Origin: Cellulomonas sp. Y8
Lineage (GTDB): Bacteria; Actinomycetota; Actinomycetes; Actinomycetales; Cellulomonadaceae
Assembly (NCBI RefSeq): GCF_008033115.1
Contig: NZ_CP041203.1
Span: 434,001 to 498,000, forward strand
Reading direction: 5' to 3'
Length of the DNA: 64,000 bases
Shown: piece after piece, positions 8,124 to 19,023 of the stretch
Layout: every line of letters begins with the position of its first letter
Numbering within the stretch: position 1 is the stretch's first letter
Program-made: the position numbers and the translations under genes
The notes under the pieces: generated by a model
What the model was told of the DNA's origin: nothing
Database searches by the model: none
The model's input: the letters and a program-made list of their open reading frames with translations, nothing else

Positions 8124-11100
8124 GTGACACCTCCCCCGACCGCCGGCGGCCCCACCGGCGCCGACGTCCTCGGGCGGTTCTCCGAGCCGACGCAGGACTG
8201 GTTCCGCGGCGTCTTCGCCGAGCCGACGGCCGCCCAGGGGGGCGCGTGGGACGCGGTGTCGACCGGCCGGCACGCGCTCGTCGTCGCGCCGACCGGGTCC
8301 GGCAAGACGCTCGCGGCGTTCCTGTGGGCGCTCGACCGGATCACCGCGGAGCCCGTCGACGCCGAGGCCGACCCGCTGCAGCGGTGCCGGGTGCTGTACG
8401 TGTCGCCGCTCAAGGCGCTGGCCACCGACGTCGAGCGCAACCTGCGCTCCCCCCTGGTCGGCGTCCGGCAGGCCGCGACCCGCCGCGGGCTCACGCTGCC
8501 CGACGTGCGGGTGGGCGTCCGCACCGGCGACACCCCGCCCAACGAGCGGCGGCAGTTCGCGACGAAGCCGCCGGACATCCTCATCACGACGCCCGAGTCG
8601 CTGTTCCTCGTGCTGACGTCGGGCGCGCGGGCGGGGCTGTCGGGCGTGCGGACGGTGATCCTCGACGAGATCCACGCGGTCGCCGGCACCAAGCGCGGCG
8701 CGCACCTGGCGGTGTCGCTGGAGCGGCTGGACGCGCTGCTCGACCGGCCCGACGGCCCCGGCCCGGCCCAGCGCATCGGCCTGTCCGCGACCGTGACCCC
8801 CGTCGACCGGGTCGCGGCGTTCCTCAGCGGCGGCCGCGCCCCCGCGGACGGCGGGCGCGAGGTGGTCGTCGTGCAGCCGCCGTCGACCAAGGAGATCCGG
8901 GTCGACGTCGTCGTCCCGGTGCCCGACCTCACGGACCTCGGCGCGCCGCTGCCGAGCGACGGCAAGGCCCGCGGGCCCGCGCCGAAGCCTGTCGTCGACG
9001 ACGAGCTGCCCCCGCTCGCGCCCGGCGAGGCGGACCTCACCGGGCAGGCCGCCGGGTCCGGCGCGCCCCGGCCGTCCATCTGGCCGCACGTCGAGGAGCG
9101 CGTCGTCGACCTGGTCGCCGACCACCGGTCGACGCTGGTGTTCACCAACTCCCGCCGCGGCGCCGAGCGGCTGACCGCCCGGATGAACGAGGTGTGGGCC
9201 GAGCGGCAGGGCGAGGACGTCCCCGACCCCGGCACGCTGTGGGCCGCGCAGGCCAACGCCCAGTCCGGGACCGCGGTCGGCGTGGACGCCCGGGACGCGG
9301 ACACGATCATCGCCCGCGCGCACCACGGGTCCATGAGCCGGGCGGAGCGCACCCGCACCGAGTCCGAGCTCAAGGCCGGCCGGCTGCCCGCCGTGGTGGC
9401 GACCAGCTCGCTGGAGCTCGGCATCGACATGGGCGCGGTGGACCTCGTCGTCCAGGTGGGCGCGCCCCCGTCGGCCGCGAGCGGCCTGCAGCGCATCGGC
9501 CGCGCGGGCCACCAGGTCGGCGCGGTGTCGCACGGCGTCGTCTTCCCGACGTTCCGCGGCGACCTCGTGCCCGCGGCGGTGACGGCGCTGCGGATGCGCG
9601 CCGGGCAGATCGAGCCGCTGCACGTGCTGACCAACCCGCTCGACGTGCTCGCGCAGCAGGTCGTGGCGATGGTCGCCCAGGAGGACTGGACCGTCACCGA
9701 GCTGGCCGCGGTCGTGCGCCGCTCCGCGCCGTTCACGACCCTCGGCGACGCGACGCTGCGCGCCGTGCTCGACATGCTCGCGGGCCGGTACCCGAGCGAG
9801 GAGTTCGCCGAGCTGCGCCCGCGCATCCTGTGGGACCGCGCGACCGACGTGCTCAGCGCCCGGCCCGGCGCCCTGCGGCTGGCCGTGACCAGCGGCGGCA
9901 CGATCCCGGACCGCGGCCTGTACGGCGTGTTCCTCGCGTCCGGCTCCGAGACGGCCGACGTGCCGGTCGACCCCGAGCGATCCGGCGGGCGCACCCGCGG
10001 CGGCAAGCGCGTCGGCGAGCTCGACGAGGAGATGGTCTACGAGTCGCGGGTCGGCGACACGTTCACGCTCGGGTCGAGCACCTGGCGGATCGAGGACATC
10101 ACGCCGGACCGCGTGCTCGTCACCCCCGCCCCCGGCGTCCCCGGGCGGCTGCCGTTCTGGAAGGGTGACTCCCAGGGCCGCCCCGCCTCGCTCGGCCGCG
10201 CGATGGGTGCCTGGTCCCGCGAGGTCGCCGACCTGCCCGACGCGGACGCGCGCACCCGGGTCGCCGAGGCCGGGCTCGACCCCTGGGCCGCCGACAACCT
10301 GCTCGGCTACCTCCGCGAGCAGCGGGACGCGACCGGCACGCTGCCGAGCGACGTCACCGTGGTGGTCGAGCGGTTCCGCGACGAGCTCGGCGACTGGCGC
10401 GTCGTCGTGCACTCCCCGTACGGGGCTCGGGTGCACGCGCCCTGGGCCCTCGTGCTCGGCGCGCGGCTGCGCGAGCGGTTCGGCGTGGACGCCGCCGCGA
10501 TGCACGCCGACGACGGCATCGTGCTGCGGCTGCCCGACATGCTCGCGGCGACCGCCGACCCCGTGGGCGACCTGCTCGGCTGGACCGCGCCCGACTCCTG
10601 GTCGGCCGACGGCTCCCCGTTCAGCCCCGGCGGCCTGACGGACGCCGCGCCCGTCGACGCGGCGGACCTGCTGATCGAGCCCGACGAGGTGGCCGACGCC
10701 GTCCGCGAGGAGCTCGGCGGCTCCGCGATGTTCGGCGCCCGGTTCCGCGAGGCCGCCGCCCCGCGCGCTGCTGCTCCCCCGCCGCCGCCCTGACCGCCGG
10801 CAGCCGCTGTGGCAGCAGCGGCAGCGCTCGGCGCAGCTGCTCAGCGTCGCGTCCCGGTACCCGGACTTCCCGATCCTGCTCGAGGCCGTGCGCGAGTGCC
10901 TCCAGGACGACTTCGACATCGACGCGCTGGTCGAGCTCATGCGGGACGTGTCCGCCGGGCGGGTGCGGGTGGTCGAGGTCACCACGACCCGGCCGTCGCC
11001 GTTCGCCCAGTCGCTGCTGTTCGGCTACACCGCGCAGTTCCTCTACGACGGCGACGCCCCGCTGGCCGAGCGCCGCGCCGCCGCCCTGACCCTCGACCCG

Positions 11101-13210
11101 ACGCTGCTGGACGAGCTGCTGGGGGGTGGCGGCGGCTCGCAGATCGCCGACCTGCTCGACCCCGACGCGGTCGTGCGCACCGAGGCAGAGCTGACCGCCA
11201 CCGACCCCCGACCGGCAGGCGCGCACCGCCGAGCAGGTCGCCGACGTGCTCCGCCGGCACGGGCCCCTGCCGCTCGCGGGGGTCGAGGCGCGCACCCGGG
11301 AGGACGTGCGGGACGACGTCGCCGGCTGGCTCGCCGACCTGGAGCACGCGCGCCGGATCATCCGGGTGCGGATCTCGGGCGTCGCGCCCGCCGACGCCGA
11401 GCAGTGGGCCGCCGTCGAGGACGCCGGCCGGCTCCGGGACGCCCTCGGCGTCGCCCTGCCCGTCGGGGTGCCCGAGGTGTTCACCGAGGTGCTGCCCGAC
11501 CCGCTCGGCGACCTCATGCGCCGGCACGCCCGGACGCACGGCCCGTTCACCGCCGCCCAGGTCGCCGCCCGGTTCGGTCTCGGCACCGCCGTGGTGCAGG
11601 CGGCGCTGCGGCCGCTGGAGCGGGCCGGCGTCGTCGTCCAGGGGCGGCTGCGGCCCGACGCGCTGGGCGGGGTCGGCGACGAGTACTGCGACGCGGACGT
11701 GCTGCGCACCCTGCGCCGCAGGTCCCTCGCGGCGCTGCGCTCCGAGGTCGAGCCCGTGCCGCAGGTGGCGCTCGGCCGGTTCCTGCCGGCGTGGCAGCAC
11801 GCGATCGGCCGGTCCGCGCCGGGGGCGCTCCGGGGCGTCGACGGGCTGGCGCGAGCGGTGGAGCAGCTGGCGGGCGCCGTCGTGCCCGCCTCCGCCCTGG
11901 AGTCGCTGGTGCTGCCCGCGCGGGTGCCGGACTACAGCCCCGCGCTCCTGGACGAGCTGACCGCGTCCGGCGAGGTGCTGTGGGCCGGGCACGGCACGCT
12001 CCCCGGCAAGGACGGGCTCGTCAGCCTGCACCTCGCCGCGACCGCCGACCTCACGCTGCCGCTGCTGACCGCACCCGGCTCCGAGCCGGCGCCTCCGCCG
12101 GAGCACCTGGACACGCCGCTGCACCGCGCGCTGGTCGAGGCGCTGCGCGGCGGCGGCGCGTACTTCGTCGGCGCCCTGGGGTCGCGGGTGGCCGAGGCGC
12201 TGCCCGAGGCCCCGCCGTCCCAGGCCGCGCTGGTCGACGCGCTCTGGGACCTGGTGTGGGCCGGGCTCGTGACGAACGACGGCCTGGCGCCGCTGCGGGC
12301 GCGGCTGGCCGGCGGGAAGACGACCCACAAGACCACCGCCTCGGCGCCGCCGTCCCGGGCGCGGCAGCTCACGATGGGCGGCGGCCGGTTCGGCGGGCGG
12401 CCGAGCCTGCGCGGCAGCGGGGTGGGTCTCCGGTCCGCGGGGCTCGCGGGTGGCGGCCTGGGCGGGCTCGGCGGCGGCCTCGCGACCTCGGGCGGCGAGG
12501 CGGGCGGCCGCTGGTCGATCCTGCCGTCCCGCGAGCAGGACCCCACCCGCCGCGCGCACGCCCTGGCCGCGCAGCTGCTCGACCGGCACGGCGTGCTGAC
12601 CCGCGCGGTCGCGCCCGCCGAGGGCGTCGCCGGGCAGTTCGCTCCCGTGTACCGGGTGCTCGCCGCGCTCGAGCAGCAGGGGCAGGTACGGCGCGGGTAC
12701 TTCGTCGAGCACCTCGGCGGCTCGCAGTTCGCGCTCCCCGGGGCCGTCGACCAGCTGCGCGCGGAGGCCCGGCAGATCGAGCGGATCGCCGAGCAGTCCG
12801 TCCCCGCCGACGCCGACCGCTCGGTCGTCCTCCTCGCCGCGACCGACCCGGCCAACCCGTACGGTGCCGCCCTCGCGTGGCCGGTCCGCACCGACGCGCC
12901 CACCGGGCACCGGCCCGGTCGGAAGGCCGGCGCGGTGGTCGTGCTGGTCGACGGGGTGCTGGCGCTCTACCTCGAGCGCGGCGGGCGCACGGTGCTCACG
13001 TTCACCGAGGACGAGACCGCGCTCCGGCTGGCGACCGCGCGGCTGGCCGAGACCGTGCGCGAGGGACGGCTCGGCCGGATCACGCTGGTGCGCGCCGACG
13101 GCGAGGAGCTCCTGACCGGTGGGCTGGAGTCGACGGCCCTGGGCCGGGCGCTCGCGCTGGCCGACTTCGCGCCGACGCCGCGGGGCATCCGGCTGCGGAG
13201 CGCGCGGTGA
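8124..13210 (+). pseudogene. lhr: Lhr-type ATP-dependent helicase, reading frame broken twice
   Basis: Large superfamily 2 DNA helicase of the Lhr (long helicase-related) family, acting in DNA repair. From the GTG at 8124: Walker A APTGSGKTL (about residues 54-62), DEIH box (VILDEIHAVAG), SATVTPVDRV, TSSLELGIDMGAVDLV and QRIGRAGHQ, then winged-helix and Lhr C-terminal regions. The frame runs to a stop near 10793, but Lhr sequence continues in the +1-shifted frame (RALLLPRRRP, then LLEAVRECLQDDFDIDAL) until about 11205. It then shifts again (RQARTAEQVADVLRRHG) to the stop at 13210. Each break sits at a C run (10759-10762 and 11205-11209). Dropping one C at each gives 1694 residues, a normal Lhr length. 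Either sequencing errors or a real pseudogene. nei follows 65 bp later, the usual lhr-nei pairing in actinobacteria. Confidence 0.85.
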
Positions 13211-13275
13211 CGCCGCGCGGGCGCGCGCGGCGGCCCCGGGGTGACCGAGCCGCCCGGACCGGGCGGTGACGGCCG

Positions 13276-14094
13276 GTGCCTGAGGGCGACATCCTGGCCC
13301 GCACCGCCCGGCGGCTCGACGAGGCGCTCGCCCGCCGGGTACTCGTCCGCAGCGACCTGCGCTGGCCCACCGCCGCCACCGTCGACCTGGTCGGCCGCAC
13401 GGTCCTCGGCACGAAGTCGTACGGCAAGCACCTGCTCACCCGGTTCGACGACGGCCGCACCCTGCACACCCACCTGCGCATGGACGGGTCCTGGCGGATC
13501 GCCCGGACCGGCTCCCCCGGCGCCCGGGCCGGCGCGCCGCACGTCCGCGCGGTGCTCGCCAACGAGACGTGGACCGCGGTCGGCGAGCTCATCGGCATGC
13601 TCGACGTCGTCCCGACCCGCGACGAGCACACCCTCATCGGCCACCTGGGTCCCGACCTGCTGGCCGACGACTTCGAGACCGCCGGGCTGCCCGAGACGCT
13701 GCGCCGGTGGGCCGCGCGCGGGTCCACGCCCGTGTGCGAGGTGCTGCTCGACCAGACGGTCGTCGCCGGCATCGGCACGATCTACATGGCCGACTCGCTG
13801 TTCCTCGAGAAGATCTGGCCGTGGACCCCCGCGGACGAGGTGCCCGACCCGTCCCGGCTGCTCCGGGTGGCGCGCGCGATCATGCAGCGCTCGGTCGGCT
13901 CGTCCTCGCCGTCGACCACCGGGGAGGTGTACCGGGGGCGGGAGACCTGGGTGCACGGGCGGCTCAAGGAGCCGTGCCGGCGGTGCGGCGCGCCGGTGCG
14001 GCGCGGTCTGGCCGGCCACCCGCCGACGGAACGTCCGGCGTACTTCTGCGGCGTCTGCCAGCGCCCGCCGGCCCCGGCGACCACGCCGCGCTGA
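13276..14094 (+). CDS. nei: Endonuclease VIII-like DNA glycosylase (Fpg/Nei family)
   Basis: Base-excision repair glycosylase/AP lyase removing oxidised bases. It starts V/M-PEGD with the catalytic Pro2 and Glu3 of the Nei branch, from a GTG at 13276. Helix-two-turn-helix sequence lies in the middle (CEVLLDQTVVAGIGTIYMAD). A C-terminal zinc finger has four cysteines (CRRCGAP ... YFCGVCQR). At 272 aa the length is normal. It lies just after lhr in the same direction, as in the mycobacterial lhr-nei2 pair, supporting a joint repair role. The gene ends before a long palindrome. Confidence 0.92.
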   Translation: MPEGDILARTARRLDEALARRVLVRSDLRWPTAATVDLVGRTVLGTKSYGKHLLTRFDDGRTLHTHLRMDGSWRIARTGSPGARAGAPHVRAVLANETWTAVGELIGMLDVVPTRDEHTLIGHLGPDLLADDFETAGLPETLRRWAARGSTPVCEVLLDQTVVAGIGTIYMADSLFLEKIWPWTPADEVPDPSRLLRVARAIMQRSVGSSSPSTTGEVYRGRETWVHGRLKEPCRRCGAPVRRGLAGHPPTERPAYFCGVCQRPPAPATTPR

Positions 14095-14178
14095 CGCGCC
14101 CCACCTGCCGGGTGTCCGAGGCATCCCGGCGGCCTGGATGCCTCGTCCGCCGGGTCGTGCCCACAAGCCCTCCCGTCC

Positions 14179-14237
14179 GACAGTGGAACGTCGTGACCGA
14201 CACGCCGTGGGCGTGTCGGTCACGACGTTCCACTGTC
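14179..14237. repeat. Perfect 28-bp-arm palindrome, likely bidirectional terminator (copy A)
   Basis: The left arm 14179-14206 and right arm 14210-14237 are exact reverse complements with a 3-nt loop. The arm contains GTGACCGACACGCC next to the loop and ACAGTGGAACGTC at the outer side. It lies in the convergent gap between nei and clgR. The flank carries ACAAGCCC at 14163-14170. A related copy lies at 33315-33377. No U tract follows, so termination is an inference from position. Confidence 0.85.
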
Positions 14238-14344
14238 AGGTCGGCGCGCGCACGCCCCCGGACGCGACGACGCCCGGCCTCCCGCCGAGCGAAGGGCGGG
14301 ACGACCGGGCGTCGTCGGTGTCTGGGGTGGGTGTTCCCCCGCGG

Positions 14345-14680
14345 TCAGCCGACCGGGGCGAGCTCCGGGCGTCGGCGCCAGGTGCTGTCCTGGCCGCCCA
14401 GGGCCGAAGCCAGGTCGACCGGGACGGTGTCGGGGATCAGCAGACCCTCGGCGACGGCGATGCGGTCGCTCACCTCGCGCAGCACGAGCGACATGGGCAC
14501 GTCGAGCGCCTCGCAGATGCTCGCGAGCAGCTCCGACGACGCCTCCTTCTGACCCCGCTCGACCTCGCTGAGGTAGCCCAGCGACACCCGGGCGGCGGAG
14601 GACACCTCGCGCAGGGTGCGTCCCTGCCGCTGGCGGGCATCCCGCAGCACGTCACCGATCTCTCGGCGCAACACGACCAT
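14345..14680 (-). CDS. clgR: XRE-family transcriptional regulator ClgR
   Basis: Helix-turn-helix activator of clp protease genes in actinobacteria. The protein has 111 aa: [40 protein letters not shown] and [15 protein letters not shown], almost the family signature. The ATG at 14680 is chosen because AGAGGGGGA lies just upstream; an ATG at 14698 would overlap that site. It is preceded by cinA, pgsA and ftsK in the same direction, the conserved actinobacterial order. The C-terminal residues beyond about 80 ([17 protein letters not shown]) are less conserved. ClgR levels are known to be controlled by Clp proteolysis; the C-terminus here does not end in an obvious AA degron. Confidence 0.9.
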   Translation of the reverse strand: MVVLRREIGDVLRDARQRQGRTLREVSSAARVSLGYLSEVERGQKEASSELLASICEALDVPMSLVLREVSDRIAVAEGLLIPDTVPVDLASALGGQDSTWRRRPELAPVG

Positions 14681-14895
14681 CTGGCGTCCCCCTCTCATGT
14701 CCCGATCCTGCTCCTGCCGCGCCGTCTGCTGACCCGCAGCAGCGGGCCGGACGACGGCGGCACCCTTGTGGCCCCGCGTGGGGAGGCTCCCACCGTACAG
14801 TGCGCTCCCCTGACGGGCAGCGCCGGGACGGCTGGTGGGCCTGGTGTTCATCACGATCTCCACAACGCCTGCACGACCCCCGGTGTTCCCGGGGG

Positions 14896-15408
14896 TCAGG
14901 CGCCGCCGCCGGGCCGCACCGCGGACAGCGCCTCCCGGAGCACCGCGGCGCAGGTGGCGGCGCGGATCGCGGCCCGGTCGCCGGCCAGGTCGAGGGTCCG
15001 GACGACCGTGCGCTCGGGGGTCGCGACGGCCACGTGCACCGTCCCGGGTGAAAACCCGTCCTGCGGGTCCGGGCCGGCGACGCCGGTGGTCGCGAGCCCC
15101 ACGTCCGATCCCACGACGCCGCGGACGCGCTCGGCCATCTGGCGGGCCACCTCGGGGTGCACCGCCCCGTGCTCCGCGAGGAGGTCGGCGTCGACGCCGA
15201 GGATCGCGCCCTTGACGTCGGTCGCGTAGGCGACGACGCCGCCGCGGAAGGACCGGGAGGCCCCGGGGACGTCGACGAGCGTGGCGGCGACCTGGCCGCC
15301 GGTGAGCGACTCGGCGGTGGCGACCGTCCAGCCGCGCCCGCGCAGCGCGTCGAGCACCGCGGCGGCCGCCTCCGCCGCCGGGCCCCGCCCGCCGGCCCCC
15401 GTCGTCAC
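14896..15408 (-). CDS. cinA: CinA C-terminal domain protein (nicotinamide-nucleotide amidohydrolase)
   Basis: A single CinA-C domain (PncC type), which deamidates NMN back to nicotinate mononucleotide in pyridine-nucleotide salvage. Family marks are [41 protein letters not shown] and [24 protein letters not shown]. At 170 aa it lacks the N-terminal MoCF-like domain of full CinA, which is normal in this actinobacterial locus. The GTG start at 15408 overlaps the pgsA stop by 4 bp, indicating coupled translation. Confidence 0.9.
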   Translation of the reverse strand: MTTGAGGRGPAAEAAAAVLDALRGRGWTVATAESLTGGQVAATLVDVPGASRSFRGGVVAYATDVKGAILGVDADLLAEHGAVHPEVARQMAERVRGVVGSDVGLATTGVAGPDPQDGFSPGTVHVAVATPERTVVRTLDLAGDRAAIRAATCAAVLREALSAVRPGGGA

Positions 15409-16040
15409 GCCGGGTCGCCGTGCGGGGACGTCGTCCCGGTGGCCGCGGCGTGCCGGGTCGCGTCCGCCCCGCCGGCGACGTGCTCGCGGTGCACGCGCAC
15501 GGCCGTCCGCACGTAGTCGGCCCCGGTGACCAGGGTGACGACCACGGCCGCGCCCATGAGCACGCTCGCCACGACGAGCACCGCGGTCGGCAGCTCCGAC
15601 AGCGGCAGCAGGAAGAGCCCCACGGCGAGGGACTGCAGCACGGTCTTGATCTTGCCGCCGCGCGACGCGGGCAGGACGAGGTACCTGAGGAGGAAGAACC
15701 GCATCACCGTGATGCCGATCTCCCGGACGAGGATCGCGCCGGTCACCCACCAGCTGAGGTCGCCGATCCAGGACAGCCCGACCAGCGCGGTGCCGATCAG
15801 CGCCTTGTCGGCGATCGGGTCGAGCAGCTTGCCGAGGTCCGTGACCAGGCCGAGCCGCCGCGCCAGGTAGCCGTCGAGCCGGTCGGTGGCGGCCGCGAGG
15901 GCGAAGATCCCCGCGGAGACCCAGCGCCAGCGCGGGTCCTGGCCGCCGTCGACCAGCAGGGCCCACGCGAAGAACGGCACGACGGCGATGCGCAGCACCG
16001 TCACGACGTTGGCGACGTTCATCGGCGAAGGGCGGCTCAC
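15405..16040 (-). CDS. pgsA: CDP-diacylglycerol-glycerol-3-phosphate 3-phosphatidyltransferase
   Basis: Integral membrane enzyme for the first step of phosphatidylglycerol synthesis. The CDP-alcohol phosphotransferase signature is visible as [20 protein letters not shown] followed by LLDPIADK (D-x2-DG-x2-AR-x9-G-x3-D-x3-D), near residues 50-75. Several hydrophobic helices follow, with a soluble charged tail ([10 protein letters not shown]). The start taken is GTG at 16040; an ATG at 16022 ([12 protein letters not shown]) is possible because neither has a strong ribosome binding site. It lies downstream of ftsK and overlaps cinA. Confidence 0.9.
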   Translation of the reverse strand: MSRPSPMNVANVVTVLRIAVVPFFAWALLVDGGQDPRWRWVSAGIFALAAATDRLDGYLARRLGLVTDLGKLLDPIADKALIGTALVGLSWIGDLSWWVTGAILVREIGITVMRFFLLRYLVLPASRGGKIKTVLQSLAVGLFLLPLSELPTAVLVVASVLMGAAVVVTLVTGADYVRTAVRVHREHVAGGADATRHAAATGTTSPHGDPA

Positions 16041-16122
16041 CCCGACAGCCTACGGGCAGCGGGCGCGGACCACGGCCCGGGCGGCGCGCCCGCGCCGACC
16101 CCCACCGACCTCGGGCGGTGCG

Positions 16123-18876
16123 TCAGCGCAGGTCGTCGGCGTCGTCGTAGTAGTCGACGGCCTCGGGCGGCTCGCCGGGCATCCGGCCCTCGGGCGCGGC
16201 GTACCGGTCCTCGCCGGCCGACCCCGCGTCGCCGCCGCCCGAGCCGCCCGGCTCCGGCTCGCCGCGCAGCATCGCCAGGGTGCCCGGCAGGTCGTCCGGC
16301 TGCACGAGCACCTCGCGCGCCTTCGACCCCTCGGACGGACCGACGATCTCGCGGGACTCGAGCAGGTCCATGAGCCGGCCGGCCTTGGCGAACCCGACGC
16401 GCAGCTTGCGCTGCAGCATCGACGTCGAGCCGAACTGCGACGTGACGACGAGCTCCGCGGCCTGCAGCAGCAGGTCGAGGTCGTCGCCGATGTCCTCGTC
16501 GACCTGCTTCTTGACCGCGGCGACCGCGACGTCCTCGCGGTAGACCGGCTTGAGCTGCTGCTTCACGTGCGCGACGACGGCGTGGATCTCGGACTCGGAC
16601 ACCCAGGCGCCCTGGGTGCGCATCGGCTTCGCGGCGCCCATCGGCAGGAACAGCGCGTCGCCCTGGCCGATCAGCTTCTCGGCGCCGGGCTGGTCGAGCA
16701 CGACGCGGGAGTCGGTCAGCGAGGACGTCGCGAACGCCAGCCGGGACGGCACGTTGGCCTTGATGAGGCCGGTGACCACGTCGACCGACGGGCGCTGCGT
16801 CGCGAGCACCAGGTGGATGCCGGCGGCGCGGGCGAGCTGGGTGATCCGCTGGATGGACGCCTCGACGTCGCGCGGCGCGACCATCATGAGGTCGGCGAGC
16901 TCGTCGACGATCACGAGCAGGTACGGGTACGGCGCGATCTTCCGCTCGGAGCCCGGCAGCGGCTTCACCTTGCCGGCCTTGACCGCGACGTTGAAGTCGT
17001 CGATGTGCTTGAACCCGAACATCGCGAGGTCGTCGTACCGCGCCTCCATCTCCCGCACCACCCACTCGAGGGCCTCGGCGGCCTTCTTCGGGTTGGTGAT
17101 GATCGGGGTGATGAGGTGCGGGATGCCCTCGTAGATCGTCAGCTCGACACGCTTCGGGTCGACCAGCACCATCCGGACCTGGTCCGGTGTGGCGCGCATG
17201 AGCACGGACACGATCATCGAGTTCACGAACGACGACTTGCCGGCGCCGGTCGCACCGGCGACGAGCATGTGCGGCATCTTCGCGAGGTTCGCCGTGACGT
17301 AGCCGCCCTCGACGTCCTTGCCGACGCCGATCACCATCGGGTGCTCGGAGCGGCGCGCCGCGCTCGACCGGAGCACGTCGCCGAGCGACACCGTCTCGCG
17401 GTCCGTGTTCGGGATCTCGATGCCGATGGCCGACTTGCCGGGGATGGGCGACAGGATGCGCACGTCCGCGGAGGCGACGGCGTAGGCGATGTTCTTGCTC
17501 AGCGCCGTGACCCGCTCGACCTTCACGCCCTTGCCGAGCTCGACCTCGTAGCGCGTGACGGTCGGTCCTCGGGTGAAGCCGGTGACCTGGGCGTCGATCT
17601 CGAAGTTCTCCAGCACGCTCGTCAGCGCCTCGACCACGCGGTCGTTCGCGGCGGAGCGCACCTTGTGCGGGGCGCCCTTCGCGAGCGCGTTCTCGTCCGG
17701 CAGCGTGTAGAGCACGTCGCCGCCGAGCATCGGCTGCTCGCCACGGGGCACGCCCGTGGTGGGCGGGGCGACGGGGTCCGGGCGCGGCGCGGGCGCCTCG
17801 GCCGCCGCCGGCACCGCGGCCACGGCCGTGACGGCCTGGGTCGGGGCCGTGCTCGGGGCCACGACGTCGTCGGCGTCCTCGTCGGCGTCGAGGACCGCCG
17901 TGGCGTCCTCCTCCTCGCGGCGGCGGCGCTCGACGAACGCGGCGCGCTCGAACGCCTCGTCGCCGGCGTACCCCTCGAGCGTGTCGGGGTCGTCGGGGTC
18001 GGCGGCGGCACGCTTCTTGAGCCGGTCCATCAGCTTCCGGCGCGACGGCTTGGCCGGGGGCTCCTCGACCGCGGTGTGCCCGGCGTTGATCACCAGCGGG
18101 GCGTCGTCGTCCTCGACCCCGTCCTCGTCGCGGTGGTTGCCGGTGAGCCGGTCGTAGACCCCGCGCAGCCGGGGGCCGATCTGGTTGACCGGCGTCGCGG
18201 TGACGACCAGCACGCCGAAGAACGCGAGCAGCACCAGCAGCGGCACGGCCGCCCACGCGGTCACCAGGCTCACCAGCGGCGTCCCGACGAGGTAGCCGAC
18301 GATGCCGCCCGCGTCCCGGACCGCCTCGAACCCGCCCGACGGCGCGGGCAGGTCCTGCTGGACGTGCACCAGCGCGCACGCCGCGAGCGTGATCGCGGTG
18401 AGGCCGATGCTGATCCGGGAGTTCGCCTGGTTCCGCTCGGGATGGCGCATCAGCCGGATCGCGATGCCGACCAGGGCGACCGGGACCGCGACGGAGACCC
18501 GACCGAACGTCCCGGCGACCACGACGTGCACGGCGTCGCCCGCCATGCCGTCCAGGCCCCACCACTCGCGGGCGGCGACCACGATCGCGAGGGCGATGAG
18601 GAAGAACGCGGCGCCGTCGCGGCGCAGCGCGGGGTCGAGGTCGCGCGCGCCGTGGCCGACCCGGCGGGCGGCGCCGCCGACGACGTGGGCGCAGCCCATC
18701 CAGATGCCGCGGACGATCCGGATCGGCAGCGCGGGGCGGGGCGGCGGAGGCGGTGCGGCGTTCTTGGCGGAGCCGCGGGAGCCGGAGCCGGACGCGCGCG
18801 CCGCCGGTGCCGCGGTGCGGGCGCGCGACGACGGCGCAGCCGCACGGGTGGCGGTGGAGGACGGACGGGCGGCCAT
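16123..18876 (-). CDS. ftsK: DNA translocase FtsK/SpoIIIE
   Basis: Septal DNA pump that clears chromosomes at division. The 917-aa protein has a basic Ala-rich N-terminus, four hydrophobic segments within about residues 80-270 (AAFFLIALAIVVAA; VALVGIAIRLM; IGLTAITLAACALV; LVSLVTAWAAVPLLVLLAFFGVLVV) and an acidic/Ala-Pro linker. The motor follows: Walker A GATGAGKSS and Walker B YLLVIVDELADLMM. The C-terminal gamma winged helix is complete (SQFGSTSMLQRKLRVGFAKA, LLESREIVGPSEGSKAREVL), which recognises KOPS-type polarity sequences. The ATG at 18876 is taken as the first start in the FtsK-like stretch. The pgsA gene follows 82 bp downstream. Confidence 0.96.
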   Translation of the reverse strand: MAARPSSTATRAAAPSSRARTAAPAARASGSGSRGSAKNAAPPPPPRPALPIRIVRGIWMGCAHVVGGAARRVGHGARDLDPALRRDGAAFFLIALAIVVAAREWWGLDGMAGDAVHVVVAGTFGRVSVAVPVALVGIAIRLMRHPERNQANSRISIGLTAITLAACALVHVQQDLPAPSGGFEAVRDAGGIVGYLVGTPLVSLVTAWAAVPLLVLLAFFGVLVVTATPVNQIGPRLRGVYDRLTGNHRDEDGVEDDDAPLVINAGHTAVEEPPAKPSRRKLMDRLKKRAAADPDDPDTLEGYAGDEAFERAAFVERRRREEEDATAVLDADEDADDVVAPSTAPTQAVTAVAAVPAAAEAPAPRPDPVAPPTTGVPRGEQPMLGGDVLYTLPDENALAKGAPHKVRSAANDRVVEALTSVLENFEIDAQVTGFTRGPTVTRYEVELGKGVKVERVTALSKNIAYAVASADVRILSPIPGKSAIGIEIPNTDRETVSLGDVLRSSAARRSEHPMVIGVGKDVEGGYVTANLAKMPHMLVAGATGAGKSSFVNSMIVSVLMRATPDQVRMVLVDPKRVELTIYEGIPHLITPIITNPKKAAEALEWVVREMEARYDDLAMFGFKHIDDFNVAVKAGKVKPLPGSERKIAPYPYLLVIVDELADLMMVAPRDVEASIQRITQLARAAGIHLVLATQRPSVDVVTGLIKANVPSRLAFATSSLTDSRVVLDQPGAEKLIGQGDALFLPMGAAKPMRTQGAWVSESEIHAVVAHVKQQLKPVYREDVAVAAVKKQVDEDIGDDLDLLLQAAELVVTSQFGSTSMLQRKLRVGFAKAGRLMDLLESREIVGPSEGSKAREVLVQPDDLPGTLAMLRGEPEPGGSGGGDAGSAGEDRYAAPEGRMPGEPPEAVDYYDDADDLR

Positions 18877-19023
18877 GGTCCTCACGGTAGCGGCCACCCG
18901 GGTGCGGGACCGGGAGCCCGCGCCGGTGGGGTGCGTGTCGGTGACGCGCACCACAGGCGGTGCGCGGCGTGGGCCGCACGCCGGCGGACGACGGGTGTCG
19001 GCGCCCGGTGGGACGCTCGGTCC

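Noticed and set aside
10759..11209. Programmed ribosomal frameshifting or phase variation in lhr
   Set aside because: No slippery heptamer with downstream pseudoknot was apparent and the runs are only 4-5 C; error or decay is simpler.
14179..14237. Palindrome as a phage or integron attachment site
   Set aside because: No integrase, recombinase or mobile cargo nearby, and a second copy sits in an unrelated gap.
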